From assembly GCF_006503695.1 (NCBI RefSeq), contig NZ_SBIK01000001.1, positions 163,759 to 227,758 of the forward strand: a stretch of DNA of 64,000 nucleotides, written 5' to 3'. The notes below the pieces were generated by a model. That model was not told where the DNA came from. It did not search any database and was given only the letters and a program-made list of their open reading frames with translations. The translations under genes were made by a program, and so were the position numbers. The number at the start of each line of letters is the position of its first letter. Positions within the stretch are counted from its first letter, which is position 1. This DNA comes from Tepidiphilus succinatimandens. GTDB lineage: Bacteria; Pseudomonadota; Gammaproteobacteria; Burkholderiales; Rhodocyclaceae. Positions 49,051 to 58,583 of this stretch are shown here, in pieces.

Positions 49051-50323
49051 GAGCTCCAAACCTAGTATACCGTCTCCACCGCCCGACGCAGCGCGGATGC
49101 GCGGCAACGCCATCGCCCGCGCCAGTTTCACGGCCATGGCCATCAACGCCACCCTGGCCATATTGCAGATCCTCATCGGGCTGGCCGCCAACGCATTCAG
49201 CCTCGTGGCCGATGCGATCCATACCCTCGCCGACCTCACCACCGACGCCATGGTGAGCTGGGCAGGACGAAGCGCCGGCGCGCCCCCCGATGCCGAACAC
49301 CCTTATGGACATGGACGCTTCGAGACTCTCGTCAGTTTCATCCTCGGCCTGGTGCTGCTGGGCGTGGGCTGCGGCTTCCTGTGGGCGGCGGGCATGAAAC
49401 TGCAGACGCTCGAACATGCCCCGCCGATCGAGATCCCCGCCCTCGTCATGGCGGTGATCACCCTGCTCGCCAAGGAAGGGATGTTTCACTGGCTGTACCG
49501 CCGCGGACGCGCCCTCAAGGCGAAAGTGCTGGAAGCGGCCGCCTGGCATGCCCGCTCGGATGCCGCCTCCTCGCTCGTGGTGGCGATCGGCATCGGCGGA
49601 AGCCTTGCCGGCTACCGCTTCCTCGAACCGCTCGCGGCGGCGCTGGTCGGCTTCATGATCGCCTCGATGGGAGTGCGCTTTGCCTACCGTGCGGTGCGCG
49701 AGCTCGTCGACACCGGGCTCGAGCCGGAAGAAGTCGCCCGACTGACCGAGACGATCCGCACCACCCCCGGCGTCGAGGATCTGCACCAGATCCGCACGCG
49801 GCGCATGGCCGACCGCATCCTGGTGGATGCGCACATCCAGGTCGCCCCCCGCCTGTCGGTCTCCGAAGGGCACCGCGTGGCCGATACCGTATTCGCCCGC
49901 CTCAAGGGCCGCTTCCCCAACCTCGACGACGCGCTGATCCACGTCGATCACGAAAACGACACGACCCGCCCGCCCGGTCAGCTGCAGGCGCTCACCGACC
50001 GCACCGAAGTGGTGCAGGACCTGCGCGCGCTCCCGGCTTTCGCCGCCGCTTCGCCCGACTGGATCGTCCTGCACTATCTCGGCGGGCGCACCTATCTCGA
50101 CCTGCTGGTTCCGGCCAAACACGCGCCTTCCCTGCTCGCCGCGGACCGTGCGGCCCTTTTCTCCCAGCTCGACGCCCTGCGCCAACGCCATCCCGACCTC
50201 GCTTCCCTGCGGCTCTTCGTCGAGCTTGCACCGGAACCGGGCACAGGAAGCGAAAAATTGCACCAAATCAGTGCAAACGAAGTCCCTCCTCCCCCTCCTC
50301 CAGCCGGAAATGCCTCCCTTTGA
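49049..50323 (+). CDS. cation diffusion facilitator (CDF) metal efflux transporter
   Basis: A 424-residue inner-membrane divalent-metal/proton antiporter. Six hydrophobic segments lie between about 25 and 215; metal-site motifs are DAIHTLADLTTD and HARSDAASS, and EHPYGHGRFE follows TM2. A ZT-dimer cytoplasmic domain (about 215-310) is followed by roughly 110 extra residues with a second small-domain look and a Pro-rich end. The start may be 49049 or 49097 (MRGNAIARA); neither has a clear ribosome-binding site. Its last 100 bases carry NtrC-type sites for glnA. Confidence 0.9.
   Translation: MSSKPSIPSPPPDAARMRGNAIARASFTAMAINATLAILQILIGLAANAFSLVADAIHTLADLTTDAMVSWAGRSAGAPPDAEHPYGHGRFETLVSFILGLVLLGVGCGFLWAAGMKLQTLEHAPPIEIPALVMAVITLLAKEGMFHWLYRRGRALKAKVLEAAAWHARSDAASSLVVAIGIGGSLAGYRFLEPLAAALVGFMIASMGVRFAYRAVRELVDTGLEPEEVARLTETIRTTPGVEDLHQIRTRRMADRILVDAHIQVAPRLSVSEGHRVADTVFARLKGRFPNLDDALIHVDHENDTTRPPGQLQALTDRTEVVQDLRALPAFAAASPDWIVLHYLGGRTYLDLLVPAKHAPSLLAADRAALFSQLDALRQRHPDLASLRLFVELAPEPGTGSEKLHQISANEVPPPPPPAGNASL
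50227..50275 (+). promoter_or_regulatory. two NtrC-type enhancer sites upstream of glnA
   Basis: Site 2 (50259-50275) reads TGCACCAAATCAGTGCA, close to the NtrC consensus TGCACY-N5-GGTGCA. Site 1 (50227-50243) reads TGCACCGGAACCGGGCA, a good left and weak right half. Centres are 32 bases apart, three helical turns, about 97 and 129 bases upstream of the expected glnA start point. This matches the known E. coli glnAp2 enhancer spacing. Both lie inside the CDF coding region. Confidence 0.72.
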
Positions 50324-50337
50324 GGCAAACCAAAAGC

Positions 50338-50353
50338 TGGCACGACACTTGCT
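50338..50353 (+). promoter_or_regulatory. sigma-54 promoter of glnA
   Basis: TGGCACGACACTTGCT is an exact fit to the sigma-54 pattern TGGCAC-N5-TTGC[A/T], with the -24 GG and -12 GC correctly spaced. It lies 39 bases upstream of the glnA ATG, with a start point expected near 50364. It predicts NtrC- and RpoN-dependent expression under nitrogen limitation. Confidence 0.92.
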
Positions 50354-50391
50354 AAAATCCTTCCACTTTTTCCTGACCCGGAGTCGATCCG

Positions 50392-51777
50392 ATGAATGCC
50401 CAAGACGTCCTCAAGCTCATCCACGAAAGTGAAGCCCGTTTCGTGGACTACCGTTTCACCGACATCCTCGGCAAGGAGCATCACGTCACGGTGCCGGTCT
50501 CGGCCTTCGACGAAGAAGTCTTCGAGCGCGGCCACGCCTTCGACGGCTCCTCGATCGCCGGCTGGAAAGGCATCCAGGCCTCCGACATGCTGCTCGTGCC
50601 CGATCCGGATACCGCCTACGTCGACCCCTTCTACGAAGAACCCACGGTGGTCATCACCTGCGACGTGGTGGAGCCGGCCGACGGCAAGGGCTATGACCGC
50701 GATCCCCGCTCGATCGCCAAGCGTGCCGAAGCCTATCTGAAGTCGACGGGGCTGGGCGACACCGTCTACTTCGGCCCCGAACCCGAATTCTTCATTTTCG
50801 ACTCGGTCGAGTGGTCGGTCGACATGTCCGGCTGCTCGGTGAAGATCCAGTCGGGCGAGGCCTCGTGGGAAGGCACCGGCCACCGTCCGCGCGTCAAGGG
50901 CGGCTATTTCCCCGTCCCCCCGGTCGACAGCCTGCACGACATCCGCTCCGCCATGGTGCTCGCCCTCGAATCGATCGGCGTACCGGTGGAAGTGCACCAC
51001 CACGAAGTGGCCAACGCCGGCCAGTGCGAGATCGGCACCAAGTTCAACACCCTCACGCGCCGCGCCGACTGGACACAGGCGCTCAAATACGTGGTGCACA
51101 ACGTGGCGCACCAGTACGGCAAGACGGCCACCTTCATGCCCAAGCCCATCGTCGGCGACAACGGCTCGGGCATGCACGTCCACCAATCCATCTGGAAAGC
51201 GGGACAGAACCTCTTCGCCGGCAACGGCTACGCGGGGCTGTCCGAATTCGCGCTCTACTACATCGGCGGCATCATCAAGCACGCCCGGGCGCTCAACGCC
51301 ATCACCAACCCCGGCACCAACTCCTACAAGCGCCTGGTGCCGCACTTCGAGGCCCCGACGAAGCTCGCCTACTCCGCGCGCAACCGCTCGGCCTCCATCC
51401 GCATTCCCTACGTGGCCAATCCCAAGGCGCGGCGCATCGAAGCGCGCTTCCCCGATCCGCTCGCCAACCCCTATCTCGCCTTCGCCGCGCTGATGATGGC
51501 GGGGCTCGACGGCGTGCAGAACAAGATCCACCCGGGCGATCCGGCCGACAAGAACCTCTACGACCTGCCGCCGGAAGAGGACGCCAAGATCCCGACCGTG
51601 TGCCACAGCCTCGACCAGGCGCTGGCAGCGCTCGATGCCGACCGCGAGTTCCTCACCCGCGGCGGCGTCTTCTCCAACGACTTCATCGATGCCTACATCG
51701 AGCTGAAGAACGAGGAAGTGCAGCGCATGCGCATGACCACCCACCCGCTCGAATTCGAGCTCTACTACAGCCTGTGA
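50392..51777 (+). CDS. glnA: glutamine synthetase type I
   Basis: Makes glutamine from glutamate, ammonia and ATP; central to nitrogen assimilation. The 461-residue protein has [28 protein letters not shown], the ATP-binding [16 protein letters not shown] and [17 protein letters not shown], and the adenylylation tyrosine in NLYDLPPEE (Tyr390), so GlnE control is expected. It has its own sigma-54 promoter and a strong terminator, so most transcripts should be monocistronic. Confidence 0.97.
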   Translation: MNAQDVLKLIHESEARFVDYRFTDILGKEHHVTVPVSAFDEEVFERGHAFDGSSIAGWKGIQASDMLLVPDPDTAYVDPFYEEPTVVITCDVVEPADGKGYDRDPRSIAKRAEAYLKSTGLGDTVYFGPEPEFFIFDSVEWSVDMSGCSVKIQSGEASWEGTGHRPRVKGGYFPVPPVDSLHDIRSAMVLALESIGVPVEVHHHEVANAGQCEIGTKFNTLTRRADWTQALKYVVHNVAHQYGKTATFMPKPIVGDNGSGMHVHQSIWKAGQNLFAGNGYAGLSEFALYYIGGIIKHARALNAITNPGTNSYKRLVPHFEAPTKLAYSARNRSASIRIPYVANPKARRIEARFPDPLANPYLAFAALMMAGLDGVQNKIHPGDPADKNLYDLPPEEDAKIPTVCHSLDQALAALDADREFLTRGGVFSNDFIDAYIELKNEEVQRMRMTTHPLEFELYYSL

Positions 51778-51814
51778 GTGCGAGCTGCCCCCGCAGGGGG
51801 CGATGAAAGGAAGA

Positions 51815-51837
51815 GGGCGGCCGCGGCCGCCCTTTTT
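51815..51837 (+). terminator. intrinsic terminator of glnA
   Basis: An 18-base perfect palindrome GGGCGGCCGCGGCCGCCC (51815-51832) followed by TTTTT, 37 bases after the glnA stop. A good Rho-independent terminator. Confidence 0.88.
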
Positions 51838-51853
51838 CCTTTATACTTGCTGC

Positions 51854-52303
51854 ATGATCCGGTTTCCGTCCCGCCTCGCCTCCTGCGCCGTCCTCCTGGG
51901 TTTCGGCATGCTGTGCGCACCGAGCGCCGGGGCGACGCTGTGGAAATGCAGCGACGGCGACGGACGCATCACCTACACCAACGATCGCGCCAGCACCAAA
52001 GGGATGCGCTGCGAGGCCCTGCGCGATCTCCCCTACCTCGACGCGACGCCCGCCCCTTCCGCCCCCGCTGCCGCTTCCCCCTCGAACTTTCCCCGGGTGA
52101 GCCCCGGCGAACAGCGCCAGCGCGACGACCTTCGCCGCCGCATCCTCGAAGAAGAGAAAGCCGCAGAGAACCAGCGCCTGCAAGAAACGCAGCGCGCGCT
52201 GCAGACCGCCTCGCCGGAGCGCGCCGCCGAACTCAAAGCCCAGGCCGAACGCCAGCGGCGCAACCTCGAAGCGATCGAACGCGAACTCCAGCGCCTGCGC
52301 TGA
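51854..52303 (+). CDS. DUF4124-domain secreted protein
   Basis: A 149-residue precursor with signal peptide (about 1-27, ending near PSAGAT), a DUF4124 motif LWKCSDGDGRITYTNDRAS, a Pro/Ala linker, and a charged coiled-coil helix (about 85-149; RQRDDLRRRILEEEKAAENQ). Function is unknown; such proteins are frequent in Proteobacteria between glnA and glnL. The ATG at 51854 is used because the earlier in-frame ATG at 51803 lies within the terminator region and would spoil the signal sequence. Confidence 0.85.
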   Translation: MIRFPSRLASCAVLLGFGMLCAPSAGATLWKCSDGDGRITYTNDRASTKGMRCEALRDLPYLDATPAPSAPAAASPSNFPRVSPGEQRQRDDLRRRILEEEKAAENQRLQETQRALQTASPERAAELKAQAERQRRNLEAIERELQRLR

Positions 52304-52317
52304 GTCTGCAGCATACC

Positions 52318-52333
52318 TGGCACCGTTCTTGCT
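52318..52333 (+). promoter_or_regulatory. sigma-54 promoter of glnL-glnG
   Basis: TGGCACCGTTCTTGCT is an exact match to the sigma-54 pattern, placed 33 bases upstream of the glnL ATG. The short leader implies a start point near 52344. It predicts nitrogen-responsive autoregulation of the NtrB/NtrC pair. No clear NtrC site was seen just upstream. Confidence 0.85.
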
Positions 52334-52365
52334 GCATTTCTCCCGTTCCGACACCAGGCACCGCC

Positions 52366-53415
52366 ATGCCGCCCGACCTCACCGCCCTCGACTGGCTCTC
52401 CACCGCCGTCGTCCTCGCCGGCCCCGACCGTCGGCTACTGACGGCCAACGCCGCGGCCGAGCACCTCTTCGGTCTCGCCCGCGAACGCCTTGCCGGTCGC
52501 CCCTGGGAAGAGATCTTCGGTGCCTCGCCCACCTTGCGCACCGCTCTCGACGAGGCCGAACGCAACCGCTGGTTCTACGCCTGCCACGGCATCGGCCTTC
52601 ATCTTCCTTCCGGCCAGACGCTCGCGGCCGACGTCACGGTGAGCCCCATCCAGGACGACGGCGAAGGATTCACCCTCGAATTCCGCCCCATCGACCAGCG
52701 CCTCAAGACGACCCAGGAAGAAGAGCGCCTGCGCCTGCAGCAGGCCGCACGCGAACTCGTGCGCGCGCTCGCCCACGAGATCAAGAACCCCTTGGGCGGC
52801 ATCCGCGGCGCGGCGCAACTGCTGCAGATGGAACTGCCCGATCCGGCACTGGCGGAGTACACCGAAGTCATCATCCTCGAGACCGACCGCCTGCAGCGCC
52901 TGCTCGCCGGGCTGCTGGCCGCGCACCAGGCGCCGCACCCGGCCCCGGTCAACGTCCACGAGATCCTCGAGCACGTGCGCCGGCTGCTGCTCGCCGAATT
53001 CCCCGCCTTGAGGGTCGAGCGCGACTACGACGCGAGCCTGCCGGAGCTCACCGCCGACCGCGAGCGCCTGCTGCAGGCGATCCTCAACATCGCGCGCAAC
53101 GCCGCCCAGGCCACCGGGGGCAAGGGTAAAGTCGAGCTGCGCACCCGCGCCGCGCGCCAGGTGACGCTCGCCAAACGGCGCTACCGCCTCGCGCTCCACG
53201 TCGAGATCGCCGACGATGGTCCCGGTATCCCCGAAGCGCTGCGCGAGCGCATCTTCTATCCGCTCGTGAGCGGGCGCGAGGGCGGCGCGGGACTGGGACT
53301 GGCGATCGCCCAGGATATCGTCGCCCAGCACCACGGCGCCATCGAATTCGACAGCCGCCCCGGGCGCACGCGCTTCCACCTCCTGCTGCCGCTCGCTTCC
53401 GGGAGCCCGACATGA
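52366..53415 (+). CDS. glnL: nitrogen regulation sensor kinase NtrB
   Basis: Cytoplasmic histidine kinase/phosphatase that controls NtrC in response to PII. The 349-residue protein has an N-terminal PAS domain (about 8-110), the phospho-acceptor motif LAHEIKNPLGGIRGAAQLL (His137), and the ATPase region with NIARNAAQAT (N box), DDGPGIP (G1) and GREGGAGLGLAI (G2). Overlaps glnG by ATGA. No membrane segments. Confidence 0.96.
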   Translation: MPPDLTALDWLSTAVVLAGPDRRLLTANAAAEHLFGLARERLAGRPWEEIFGASPTLRTALDEAERNRWFYACHGIGLHLPSGQTLAADVTVSPIQDDGEGFTLEFRPIDQRLKTTQEEERLRLQQAARELVRALAHEIKNPLGGIRGAAQLLQMELPDPALAEYTEVIILETDRLQRLLAGLLAAHQAPHPAPVNVHEILEHVRRLLLAEFPALRVERDYDASLPELTADRERLLQAILNIARNAAQATGGKGKVELRTRAARQVTLAKRRYRLALHVEIADDGPGIPEALRERIFYPLVSGREGGAGLGLAIAQDIVAQHHGAIEFDSRPGRTRFHLLLPLASGSPT

Positions 53416-54803
53416 ACGACGCCATCTGGATCCTCGACGACGACAAATCCATCCGTTGGGTGCTCGAGCGCGCCCTCGAACGCGAGAACCTGCCGCATCG
53501 CGGTTTCGATCGTGCCGAGACGGCGCTGGAGGCGCTCACGCAGGAGCGGCCGGCAGTGGTGCTCACCGACATCCGCATGCCCGGCACCGACGGGCTCGAG
53601 TTCGTGCGCCGGCTGCATGAGCGCGCCCCCGGCACGCCCGTGATCGTGATGACCGCCTATTCGGACCTCGACAGTGCCGTGAGCGCTTTTCAGGCCGGCG
53701 CCTTCGAGTACCTGCCCAAACCCTTCGACGTACCCGAAGCCGTGCGCCTGGTGCGCCGGGCGCTGGAAGCGCGACCCGCAGCCGCCGCCCAAGACGAACC
53801 AGACGCCGCCCCCGAGATCTTGGGGCAGGCCCCGGCGATGCAGGACGTCTTTCGCGCCATTGGGCGGCTATCGCACTCGAGCGCCACCGTGCTCATCACC
53901 GGTGAATCCGGCAGTGGCAAGGAGCTCGTCGCCCGGGCGCTGCACCGCCACAGCCCGCGGCGCGACGGCCCCTTCATCGCCATCAACACTGCGGCGATCC
54001 CGCGCGAACTGCTCGAAGCCGAGCTCTTCGGTCACGAGAAAGGCGCCTTCACTGGCGCCGCCAGCGCCCGGCGCGGGCGATTCGAACAGGCCGAGGGCGG
54101 CACGCTCTTTCTCGACGAGATCGGCGACATGCCGGCCGATCTGCAGACGCGGCTGCTGCGCGTGCTCTCCGACGGGCACTACTACCGCATCGGCGGGCAG
54201 CAGCCGCTGCGCGCCAACGTGCGCATCATCACCGCCACCCACCAGGATCTGGAAGCCCGCGTGCGTGAAGGGCTCTTTCGCGAAGACCTCTATCACCGCC
54301 TCAACGTCATCCGCCTGCGCCTGCCGCCGCTGCGCGAGCGCGCCGAAGACATTCCGCTGCTTGCGCGCCACTTCCTGACCAAGAGCGCACGCGAGCTGGG
54401 CGTGGAGCGCAAGACGCTCTCGCCCGCTGCCCTGGAAGCGCTCAAGCGCTACCCTTTCCCCGGCAACGTGCGCCAGCTGGAGAACCTCTGCCACTGGCTC
54501 ACCGTCATGACCCCGGCGCAGCAGGTCGAGCCGCACGACCTGCCGCCCGAATTCCGCACCCCCCTCGCCCCTGAAGCCCCCCTGCCGGATTCCCCGGCTT
54601 CCCCGGCGTGGGAGCAACTGCTCGCCGAAGAAGTCGACCGGCTGCTCGCCTCCGGTGCAAGCGCCCTCTACGACGCGCTGCACGCGCGCTTCGAGCGCGT
54701 CCTCTTCGAACGGGCGCTCGAGCATACCGGCCGGCGCCGCGCGGAAGCCGCCGCCCGGCTCGGCGTGGGCCGCAACACGCTCACGCGCAAGCTCAAGCGC
54801 TAG
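53412..54803 (+). CDS. glnG: nitrogen regulation response regulator NtrC
   Basis: Sigma-54 activator of nitrogen genes, 463 residues. Receiver domain about 1-120 with phospho-Asp53 in [14 protein letters not shown]+ domain about 135-370 with Walker A GESGSGKE (164-171), the sigma-54 contact loop GAFTGA (211-216) and [14 protein letters not shown]-terminal Fis-type HTH ([20 protein letters not shown]). All elements are intact. It should act on the two sigma-54 promoters in this window. Confidence 0.97.
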   Translation: MNDAIWILDDDKSIRWVLERALERENLPHRGFDRAETALEALTQERPAVVLTDIRMPGTDGLEFVRRLHERAPGTPVIVMTAYSDLDSAVSAFQAGAFEYLPKPFDVPEAVRLVRRALEARPAAAAQDEPDAAPEILGQAPAMQDVFRAIGRLSHSSATVLITGESGSGKELVARALHRHSPRRDGPFIAINTAAIPRELLEAELFGHEKGAFTGAASARRGRFEQAEGGTLFLDEIGDMPADLQTRLLRVLSDGHYYRIGGQQPLRANVRIITATHQDLEARVREGLFREDLYHRLNVIRLRLPPLRERAEDIPLLARHFLTKSARELGVERKTLSPAALEALKRYPFPGNVRQLENLCHWLTVMTPAQQVEPHDLPPEFRTPLAPEAPLPDSPASPAWEQLLAEEVDRLLASGASALYDALHARFERVLFERALEHTGRRRAEAAARLGVGRNTLTRKLKR

Positions 54804-54848
54804 CGCCTGCCGTACAATAAGCGCTTCGCACCCTTCCTGCGACGCTCC

Positions 54849-55652
54849 ATGCCCGCTCCCTCCGCCTTCGATCCGGCGGCATTGCACCGGCTCCTGCCCG
54901 AGGCGCTCGCCCGACGGCTCGACCTTCATTGGCTTGGCGAATGCGCCTCGACCAACGACGAGGCGATGCGCCTGCCGCTGCCCGATCCCGGGCGCCTTGC
55001 CGTCGTCGGTGCCGACCGGCAGACCCGGGGAAGGGGACGGCAGGACCGGATCTGGCAATCCTGGCCCGATGCGAGTCTCACCTTCTCCTGCCTCTTCGCG
55101 TTTCCTCCGGGCACCTCGCTCGAAGCGCTGCCGCTTGCCGTCGGCGTGGCGCTCGCTCGAGGCTTGCAGGCGCTGGGCGTGCCCGGCGTCGGGCTCAAAT
55201 GGCCCAACGACCTCCTCATCGCCGGCGCCAAGGTGGCCGGCGTGCTCATCGAAGCGCAAAGCCGTCATGCGGCGCCGACCCGCGTCGTCGTCGGCATCGG
55301 GCTCAATCTCGAACTGCCGCCGGACTTTCATCCCGCAAGCGGCCTGCCGGCCACCGCGCTGGCGCATCACCTCGCCCCCCTGCCGCCGCGGGAAGCGGTG
55401 CTCGCCGCGCTCCTCGAACGGCTCGACGCCGTGCGCGCAAGCTATCTCGCTGGCCACGGCTTCGCTGCCTGGCGCGACGAATGGAACGCGCTCGACGCCT
55501 ACGCCGGCCAAGAAGTGGCGGTACGCGACGGCGAGCGCGAGCTCGTCGGGATCGACGCCGGTGTCGACGACACCGGCCGCCTGCTGCTCGACACCGCCAG
55601 CGGGCGCATCGCCTGCTGCGTCGGTGACGTCTCGCTGCGCCCCCTCGCATGA
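54849..55652 (+). CDS. birA: biotin-[acetyl-CoA-carboxylase] ligase
   Basis: Attaches biotin to acetyl-CoA carboxylase. The 267-residue protein has STNDEAM, the biotin-adenylate loop DRQTRGRGRQDRIW, LKWPNDLLI with the catalytic Lys, and VVVGIGLNLELP. It starts directly with the catalytic domain, without the N-terminal HTH of E. coli BirA, so it is a group I ligase that cannot repress bio genes by itself. Overlaps coaX by ATGA. Confidence 0.95.
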   Translation: MPAPSAFDPAALHRLLPEALARRLDLHWLGECASTNDEAMRLPLPDPGRLAVVGADRQTRGRGRQDRIWQSWPDASLTFSCLFAFPPGTSLEALPLAVGVALARGLQALGVPGVGLKWPNDLLIAGAKVAGVLIEAQSRHAAPTRVVVGIGLNLELPPDFHPASGLPATALAHHLAPLPPREAVLAALLERLDAVRASYLAGHGFAAWRDEWNALDAYAGQEVAVRDGERELVGIDAGVDDTGRLLLDTASGRIACCVGDVSLRPLA

Positions 55653-56410
55653 ATCCGACGCTGCTCCTCGATCTGGGCAACACGCGGCTCAAATGGGCCT
55701 TGCTCGAGGGCGAACACTGGCGCGAGAGCGGCGCCTGCCGCCACGTCGACATCCCGCAGTGGATCGAAGCGATGCGCGTACGGCTGCCCGCTTCGACCCG
55801 GCGTTTCGGCGTGAATGTGGCGCACGACCGGCTCGCCCTCGAACTCGAACGCCAGCTCGGCCCCATTCGCTGGCTCGTGGCCGAGGCGCAGTGCTGTGGC
55901 GTCACGAACGGCTACGACGAACCCGAGCGGCTCGGCGCCGACCGCTGGGCCGCGCTCATTGCCGCGCACCACCTGCACGACGGCGCGGCCCTGGTGGTGT
56001 GCTGCGGCACGGCCACCACGGTGGATTGGCTCGAGGCCGACGGACGCTTTCGCGGCGGTCTGATCCTGCCGGGGCTCACCACCATGCGCGAAAGCCTGGT
56101 ACGGGCCACCGCAAAACTGCCGCTCGCCGCCGGCGAAGTGCGCCTGCCGCCCACGAACACGCGCGACGCCATCGCCAGCGGCTGCCTGCTCGCCCAGGTC
56201 GGGGCCATCGAACATTACTATCGTGTCATGGAGGGGACTGCCTGCGGCGCCGTGGCGCTCGTCTCGGGCGGCGACGCCGAGATCATCGCCGCGCATCTGG
56301 CCATTCCGGCCCGGACGGTGGATAATCTCGTTCTGCGCGGCCTGGCCGTGGTCGCCGCAGCCAGCGCCAGCCCGAATCCTTCCCATGACACCCGAGAGAC
56401 CGCCCCATGA
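55649..56410 (+). CDS. coaX: type III pantothenate kinase
   Basis: First step of coenzyme A synthesis. The 253-residue ASKHA-fold kinase has [17 protein letters not shown] (phosphate loop), [15 protein letters not shown] and [27 protein letters not shown]. BirA-coaX linkage is standard in Betaproteobacteria. Its stop overlaps the start of trpB2 by ATGA, an uncommon coupling. CoaE, the last CoA enzyme, follows two genes on. Confidence 0.96.
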   Translation: MNPTLLLDLGNTRLKWALLEGEHWRESGACRHVDIPQWIEAMRVRLPASTRRFGVNVAHDRLALELERQLGPIRWLVAEAQCCGVTNGYDEPERLGADRWAALIAAHHLHDGAALVVCCGTATTVDWLEADGRFRGGLILPGLTTMRESLVRATAKLPLAAGEVRLPPTNTRDAIASGCLLAQVGAIEHYYRVMEGTACGAVALVSGGDAEIIAAHLAIPARTVDNLVLRGLAVVAAASASPNPSHDTRETAP

Positions 56411-57774
56411 GCGAACCGACCCGGATCCTCCTCGAGGAACACGAGATTCCGACGCACTGGTACAACATCGCCGCCGATCTCTCCACCCCTCCGGCACCCC
56501 CGCTCGGGCCGGACGGCAAGCCGATCGATCCCTCCGCGATGGCCGCGATCTTTCCCGAGCCGATCCTCGAACAGGAGATGAGCCGCGAGCGCTGGATCGC
56601 CATCCCCGAGGCGGTGCGTGAAACCTATGCCATCTGGCGTCCCTCGCCGCTCATGCGCGCCGTGCGCCTGGAGCGGCGCCTGGGCACGCCGGCCAAGATC
56701 TTCTTCAAGTACGAAGGGGTTTCGCCGGCCGGCTCGCACAAGCCCAATTCCGCCGTACCTCAAGCCTATTACAACCGCCAGGTGGGCATCAAACGGCTCA
56801 CCACCGAGACCGGCGCCGGCCAGTGGGGCTCCTCGATCGCCTTCGCCGGCCAGATGTTCGGTCTGGAAGTGCGCGTCTACATGGTGCGCGTGAGCTACCA
56901 GCAAAAGCCGCAGCGCCGCGTGCTGATGGAAACCTGGGGCGCGGAAGTGCACGCCAGTCCTTCGCCGCTCACCGAGACCGGGCGGCGCATCCTCGCCACC
57001 GAACCGGATCATCCCGGCTCCTTGGGCATCGCCATCTCGGAAGCCGTCGAGGAGGCCGCCTCCCGGCCCGACACCAACTACACCCTGGGCTCGGTGCTCA
57101 ACCACGTCCTGCTGCACCAGAGCCTCATCGGGCTGGAAGCGAAGAAGCAGTTCGAGAAGATCGGCCTTTATCCCGACGTGATCTTCGGTCCCTGCGGCGG
57201 CGGCTCGAGCTTCGGCGGCATCGCCTTCCCCTTCCTCGCCGACAAGTTCGCCGGCGAACGCCGCGCCGCGGGACTGCGCTGCGTAGCGGTGGAGCCCGAA
57301 TCCTGCCCCTCCCTCACCAAGGGCACCTACGCCTACGATTACGGCGATGCCTCCGGTTTCACCCCCCTGATGCGGATGTACACCCTGGGGCACGACTTCG
57401 TGCCGCCGGGCATCCACGCCGGCGGGCTGCGCTACCACGGCGCCTCCCCGCTGGTGTCGCAGCTGGTGCACGAAGGCCAGGTCGAAGCGCTCGCCGTGCC
57501 GCAGCGGGCCACGTTCGAGGCCGGCATCCAGTTCGCCCGCGCCGAGGGGATCATCCCCGCGCCGGAATCCTGTCACGCCATCCGTGCCGTGATCGACGAG
57601 GCGCTGCGTTGCAAGGAAACCGGCGAACCCAAGGTGCTGCTCTTCAATCTCACCGGGCACGGGCACTTCGACATGAGCGCCTATGAGCGCTACCTGCGTG
57701 GCGAGCTCGAAGACTACACCCTGCCCGACGAGCTCTTGGCCGAGGCGCTGCGCACGCTTCCGAGCGTGGGCTGA
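56407..57774 (+). CDS. TrpB2-type tryptophan synthase beta-like enzyme
   Basis: A 455-residue PLP enzyme of the TrpB2 class, longer at the N-terminus than ordinary TrpB. The PLP lysine is Lys112 in [16 protein letters not shown]; the phosphate-binding loop is [17 protein letters not shown] is near the end. TrpB2 enzymes make tryptophan from indole and serine without a TrpA partner, or act as indole salvagers or serine deaminases; they are frequent in archaea and thermophiles. No trpA is nearby. Coupled to coaX by ATGA. Confidence 0.93.
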   Translation: MSEPTRILLEEHEIPTHWYNIAADLSTPPAPPLGPDGKPIDPSAMAAIFPEPILEQEMSRERWIAIPEAVRETYAIWRPSPLMRAVRLERRLGTPAKIFFKYEGVSPAGSHKPNSAVPQAYYNRQVGIKRLTTETGAGQWGSSIAFAGQMFGLEVRVYMVRVSYQQKPQRRVLMETWGAEVHASPSPLTETGRRILATEPDHPGSLGIAISEAVEEAASRPDTNYTLGSVLNHVLLHQSLIGLEAKKQFEKIGLYPDVIFGPCGGGSSFGGIAFPFLADKFAGERRAAGLRCVAVEPESCPSLTKGTYAYDYGDASGFTPLMRMYTLGHDFVPPGIHAGGLRYHGASPLVSQLVHEGQVEALAVPQRATFEAGIQFARAEGIIPAPESCHAIRAVIDEALRCKETGEPKVLLFNLTGHGHFDMSAYERYLRGELEDYTLPDELLAEALRTLPSVG

Positions 57775-57791
57775 CGCAGAGGCAAGCGGCG

Positions 57792-58583
57792 ATGCGCCTC
57801 CTGATCGCGCTGCTCCTGCTCGTCAATGCCCTGCTGCTGGCGATGACCGCGGGGCTGCTGCCGCGACCTGCTCCCGAAGCGGTGCGCGCCACCGCCGAGC
57901 AGCCGCTGCGCCCCGACCGCCTGCGCATCCTCGCCGCCGCGGCGGGTCACGACGTCGCTGCACCTCTGCCCCCGACCGTTCCCGCCAACCCGCCGGCGAG
58001 CGAACCCCCGGCGCGCGACAACGCCGCGCCCGACTCCGCCTCCGCCGCAGAACCCGCGCCAACGGCTGCCGAACCACCGCCTCCCAAGCCGACGGACGCT
58101 GCGGCCGCTGCGGCCGCTGCTCCCCCCGCTCCCCTCTCCTGCCTGCGGCTCGCCGAGGTCGATCCCAAGCTCCTGCCGGCGCTCAAGGAACTGCCGCAAG
58201 GACTGAGCGGCGTCCAAATTCAAGAGCGAACAAGCGAAAAACCCACCAGCTGGCGCGTGGTGCTCCCGCCCCAAGGCAGTGCGGCCGCGGCGAACCGCCG
58301 GCTGGAAAACCTGCGTCAGGCCGGGGTGGACGACGCCTTCGTGATCCGCGACCCCGGCCCCCTGCAGTGGGGCATTTCGCTCGGCCTCTTCCGCGCCCAG
58401 GAAAGCGCCGAGAAGCGCATGGCCGAACTGCGCGACAAGAACGTCAAGGGAGCGCAGGTCGTTACGCGCACCACCCCCGTTGCCGAACTCGTCTACCGAT
58501 GCCCCTCGTCCGTGGCCGATGACCTGCGCCAGCGCATCCAGACCCGTTTCCCCCAGCTTTCCGTCGACGCATGCCCCCCCTGA
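57792..58583 (+). CDS. SPOR-domain-like membrane protein
   Basis: A 263-residue protein with an N-terminal membrane helix (about 2-22), a long Ala/Pro/Glu-rich linker (about 45-117) and a C-terminal SPOR-like fold (about 118-190 and on; WRVVLPPQGSAAAANRRLENLRQAGVDDAFVI). SPOR domains bind denuded glycan at division sites. Many Betaproteobacteria carry such a gene after coaX. It overlaps coaE by 13 bases. Function is not known in detail. Confidence 0.78.
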   Translation: MRLLIALLLLVNALLLAMTAGLLPRPAPEAVRATAEQPLRPDRLRILAAAAGHDVAAPLPPTVPANPPASEPPARDNAAPDSASAAEPAPTAAEPPPPKPTDAAAAAAAAPPAPLSCLRLAEVDPKLLPALKELPQGLSGVQIQERTSEKPTSWRVVLPPQGSAAAANRRLENLRQAGVDDAFVIRDPGPLQWGISLGLFRAQESAEKRMAELRDKNVKGAQVVTRTTPVAELVYRCPSSVADDLRQRIQTRFPQLSVDACPP

